Part shown: positions 32,504 through 35,031 of the stretch, in pieces
Numbering within the stretch: the first letter of the stretch is position 1
Layout: each line of letters begins with the position of its first letter
Virus record (IMG/VR): IMGVR_UViG_3300014050_000075
Location: 1 to 35,031 of that record
Strand: one strand, 5' to 3'
Length of the DNA stretch: 35,031 nt
Origin: a virus
Notes under the pieces: generated by a model
The model's input: the letters and a program-made list of their open reading frames with translations, nothing else
Databases searched by the model: none
Told to the model about the DNA's origin: nothing
Made by a program: the position numbers and the translations under genes

Positions 32504-34894
32504 TTAATATAAAGCGTTCCAAGTTGTTCCATCCCAAAAGAAGGGCTTAGGAGGTACAGAAGCAGATACCATAAAGGTTCCTGTAGGAATATTTGTTGTA
32601 GGTAGAGGATCGTGAGGAGTTATAGTTAACATAGGAGGTAATCCCAATGATGAGCTAATATGAACTGAAGCAGAAGGTGTTGTAATACCAACCCCAATAC
32701 TTCCAGTAATATTAACTACGCTACGTTGTGTGCCACCAAATTCCCAAGTTTGTAATAGTTTACTTCCTGTACCTGCTGTTGTATGAGTAGCATTTAATCT
32801 TAATACAGTATAACCACCCCCACCAGTAGTACTTTGGTTAGCGTTAAAGGTTATAGACATTGGGTTTTGGTTAACTGTACCAGTACCGCCCATTGTGACA
32901 TTAAACATATCAGAATTACCTGTACTTCCTCTATTAACTGAGGATACACTACCAAATGCCCAAGCAGTTCCATTACCGGCAAATCTTACTGAGCCACCAT
33001 TTACTGTTCCTGTTCCTTGAATATCCCAATCAACTCCTGAGCTTGGTGCTACTCCAGTTCCAGCAAACCATACTACGCTACCGCTTCTAACATTTAATAT
33101 ATTTTGTGAACCACTTGTTACTCTAAGAAAATCATTACCATCTGAACCTGATATATGAAGGCGAGCTAAAGGATTTGTTGTTCCTAATCCTAAACTACCA
33201 CTACCAGTTAATCTTAATTTTTCAGTTAAGTTATTACTAGCACCAGCAGCTATAGGGCCAAAAGTAGAAATGGTTATAGGATATCCTTGTCCGCTAATTT
33301 GTCCTAAATCAGATATTCTACTATTTCCACTTCCAAAATCAATATATCGTGTGCTATCTAATGCTATATTACCACCTCCTACACTAAATAATTCTCTTGG
33401 GGTTGTAGTTCCTACACCAACTCTACCACTTGAACTTATATTTAAGTGTTGATTACCAGTACCACCCGCACCTAATGAAAATAAAGACTGACTTAATCCT
33501 GTGGTTATTTGAGTTGTTCCTCCATTAAACGGAGTTCTTAATGTTATTGCATAATTAGTATCATCTCGTGGTATAAAATTCCATTGAGCGGTTTCACCCG
33601 CACTAGTATCTAAAAGCCATTCTGCATTTGGTGCGTTTACTCTATGAAATAAATTGTGTTGCCTTCCCGCAGATAAGCTAGAAGAAGCAAAAAGTATGCC
33701 TACTCTATTATTAGTATCTACTGATGTTAGTAATAATGGAACATTTGTATTTGATGAGCCGGATGCATCTACATGAAGTCTGCGTTGGGGGGATGTTGTG
33801 CCTATACCTACATTACTACTTGCTGATACAAATAATCTTGTAGTTCCATTTGGTTTTATTTCTACGGGTTTTGTAGTATCATTAGTTTCTAATGCAAGTC
33901 CAGCTGCTCCTTGTGCAAATACTCTAAGAGCACCACCTTCTGCAGCTATATAACCTCCTCCAGCATATTGAATTCTTACTTCTCCAGCACCACTACTTCT
34001 TAAATCTAAATTACCACCAGATACACCATCCCTAATTCTAAGTTGCGGGTTAGATGCATTTACTATTTCAAGAGGTTGTGTTGGTGTTCCTGTTCCTATT
34101 CCTACTCTACCCGAACCTGTTACGAATAGTATATTATTAGTTGAAGGTGAATCTATTTCAAATAGAGCTTGATTATTTGCGCCACTTATATGAACTCTAG
34201 CAGTAGGGGTAAAACTACCACCAAATGAAGCACTATTTGTGTTAGCTAAATTAGTTGATGTTAAACTTGGTGTTGATATAGTGCCTGTGTTAGTAAGTGT
34301 ATTATTACTAATAGTTGAGGCATTAACGGTTCCTGTTAATGTTAATCCCTGCTGTGCCCTAATTTCTAAATCACTATCAGTTCTAATAAATAATTTACTT
34401 GGATTATTTAACAAATCCTCACCAAAGAATGCTGTTTTACTGCCATCACTAGTTCCTACATGAACTTGGTTCCAAGTGCGGGTTGATTCTCCTAAAGTTT
34501 GACCAAAAGAATTATCATTTGGAGATAAATTAGTAGTAACAAATCCATTAACTGTTAGGTTTACTGTATCTACTGTATTACCACTACTAACATTACCTGC
34601 AACACTTAAATCACTCCCATTAAATGTTAAATTAGCTTCTCCATTTATTGTTTCACCACCTGTAGCAGTTAATACTCTATTATTTATATTACCTACGATA
34701 GCTAGAGCTGCACCCGGATCGCCTTTATCTCCCTTAGGTCCCAGGGCAGCAACCTGTATAGTAGTGGTTACAGGTTGTGTTACAGTAACTTCTGTATTAC
34801 AGACTTCGCTAACAATTGTAAGTTGGTTATCGTTAGTCTGTATTTCAACAGTATTAGTTGGTGAATCTATTACGATCTGATTAGGTATAGCCAT
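32504..34894 (-). CDS. Tail fibre protein with collagen-like segment (796 aa)
   Basis: A 796-aa protein. Residues 1-50 are a Thr/Val-rich beta region (NTVEIQTNDNQLTIVSEVCN). Residues 52-61 are a short collagen-like run GPKGDKGDPG, a common hinge in trimeric fibres. Then GNINNRVLTATGGETINGEA and GSDLSVAGNVSSGNTVD lead into several SGxVGIGTxxP motifs (about 254, 363, 488, 565 and 735). The C-terminus LTITPHDPLPTTNIPTGTFM then VPPKPFFWDGTTWNALY is a compact tip ending in aromatic residues, common in environmental phage fibres. It overlaps the preceding gene's stop (TAATG). It is separated from the main fibre block by the neck genes, so two fibre loci exist. Confidence 0.75.
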   Translation of the reverse strand: MAIPNQIVIDSPTNTVEIQTNDNQLTIVSEVCNTEVTVTQPVTTTIQVAALGPKGDKGDPGAALAIVGNINNRVLTATGGETINGEANLTFNGSDLSVAGNVSSGNTVDTVNLTVNGFVTTNLSPNDNSFGQTLGESTRTWNQVHVGTSDGSKTAFFGEDLLNNPSKLFIRTDSDLEIRAQQGLTLTGTVNASTISNNTLTNTGTISTPSLTSTNLANTNSASFGGSFTPTARVHISGANNQALFEIDSPSTNNILFVTGSGRVGIGTGTPTQPLEIVNASNPQLRIRDGVSGGNLDLRSSGAGEVRIQYAGGGYIAAEGGALRVFAQGAAGLALETNDTTKPVEIKPNGTTRLFVSASSNVGIGTTSPQRRLHVDASGSSNTNVPLLLTSVDTNNRVGILFASSSLSAGRQHNLFHRVNAPNAEWLLDTSAGETAQWNFIPRDDTNYAITLRTPFNGGTTQITTGLSQSLFSLGAGGTGNQHLNISSSGRVGVGTTTPRELFSVGGGNIALDSTRYIDFGSGNSRISDLGQISGQGYPITISTFGPIAAGASNNLTEKLRLTGSGSLGLGTTNPLARLHISGSDGNDFLRVTSGSQNILNVRSGSVVWFAGTGVAPSSGVDWDIQGTGTVNGGSVRFAGNGTAWAFGSVSSVNRGSTGNSDMFNVTMGGTGTVNQNPMSITFNANQSTTGGGGYTVLRLNATHTTAGTGSKLLQTWEFGGTQRSVVNITGSIGVGITTPSASVHISSSLGLPPMLTITPHDPLPTTNIPTGTFMVSASVPPKPFFWDGTTWNALY

Positions 34895-35031
34895 TATTGG
34901 GTTACTTGTCTATTTAATTGTACTTGTCCCTCTAATAATCTTGTTCTAATACTTCCCGAGGTTATTTCTAAATCGTAGTATGCGGTATCGGTAAATGTTA
35001 AGGCATCCGTAGCAGCCCCCCCTGCATATAT
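34894..35031 (-). CDS. C-terminal end of an upstream phage structural protein (cut by window edge)
   Basis: The last 45 codons of a gene that enters from the right edge. The readable end is DTAYYDLEITSGSIRTRLLE then GQVQLNRQVTQ and TAA. The 'YYDLEI-SG---RLLEGqV-l---VT' phrase is typical of the C-terminal beta domain of small phage structural proteins encoded next to fibres, but the full gene is not visible. The TAA shares its final base with the ATG of the fibre gene (TAATG), so the two are translationally coupled. Confidence 0.7.
   Translation of the reverse strand: MYAGGAATDALTFTDTAYYDLEITSGSIRTRLLEGQVQLNRQVTQ

Noticed and set aside
1-35031. tRNA genes, which large phages often carry
   Set aside because: I saw no cloverleaf-like segment with a CCA end in the intergenic gaps, which are all under 115 bases; a tRNA scan would be decisive.

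Overview
This window looks like part of the late structural region of a large tailed phage with a contractile, T4-type tail (Caudoviricetes, myovirus morphology). Every supported gene lies on the minus strand, so transcription runs from high to low coordinates. Intergenic gaps are 1-114 bases, and the DNA is AT-rich. I see no tRNA, CRISPR, integrase, transposase or bacterial housekeeping gene. Start codons are mostly preceded by A/T-rich sequence without a Shine-Dalgarno motif. The fibre genes carry many 'SGNVGIGTxxP' repeats. Both traits fit a phage of Bacteroidota, probably from an aquatic source, but host and source are inferred.

In transcription order: (1) 35031-31931 holds the end of an unidentified gene, a collagen-repeat fibre protein (796 aa) and two small unknown genes. 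(2) 31880-29369 is a tight neck/tail-terminator block resembling T4 gp13, gp14 and gp15. (3) 29315-13728 is a 15.6-kb block of six consecutive fibre/adhesin-type genes (1166, 1765, 586, 242, 517 and 880 aa) built from shuffled repeat modules, a YadA-like head segment and LamG-type lectin folds. (4) 13726-13252 holds two small genes (53 and 85 aa). (5) 13199-10563 encodes tail sheath (gp18-like) and tail tube (gp19-like), followed by a clear terminator. (6) 10448-10185 is a small membrane/coiled-coil gene flanked by near-perfect inverted repeats. (7) 10119-9096 holds a gp26-like hub protein and an overlapping ORF that looks like a frameshifted tail assembly chaperone pair, just before the 783-aa tape measure gene (9054-6703). 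(8) 6666-393 encodes baseplate centre proteins: a linker protein, a tube-initiator-like protein, a LysM protein, and a hub protein with a C-terminal tail lysozyme, then an unknown gene. (9) The left edge cuts a GTG-started gene.

The products would assemble in this way: hub, spike-lysin, LysM protein and initiator form the baseplate centre; tape measure and its chaperones set tube length; tube and sheath polymerise; the gp13/14/15-like proteins cap the tail and join it to the head; the fibre block supplies receptor-binding proteins. A short motif on the coding strand (core ATATTTATAAT) sits about 15-45 bases before the start codon of most transcription units and is probably the phage late promoter. 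Two hairpin terminators lie immediately before such motifs, giving terminator-promoter junctions.

The best candidates for something not routinely described are the T7-run frameshift site joining the gp26-like gene to the next ORF, the inverted-repeat-flanked membrane gene, the late promoter motif, and the modular fibre island with exact 120-bp tandem units and near-identical segments shared between paralogues. Family assignments were made by reading the proteins, without database searches.
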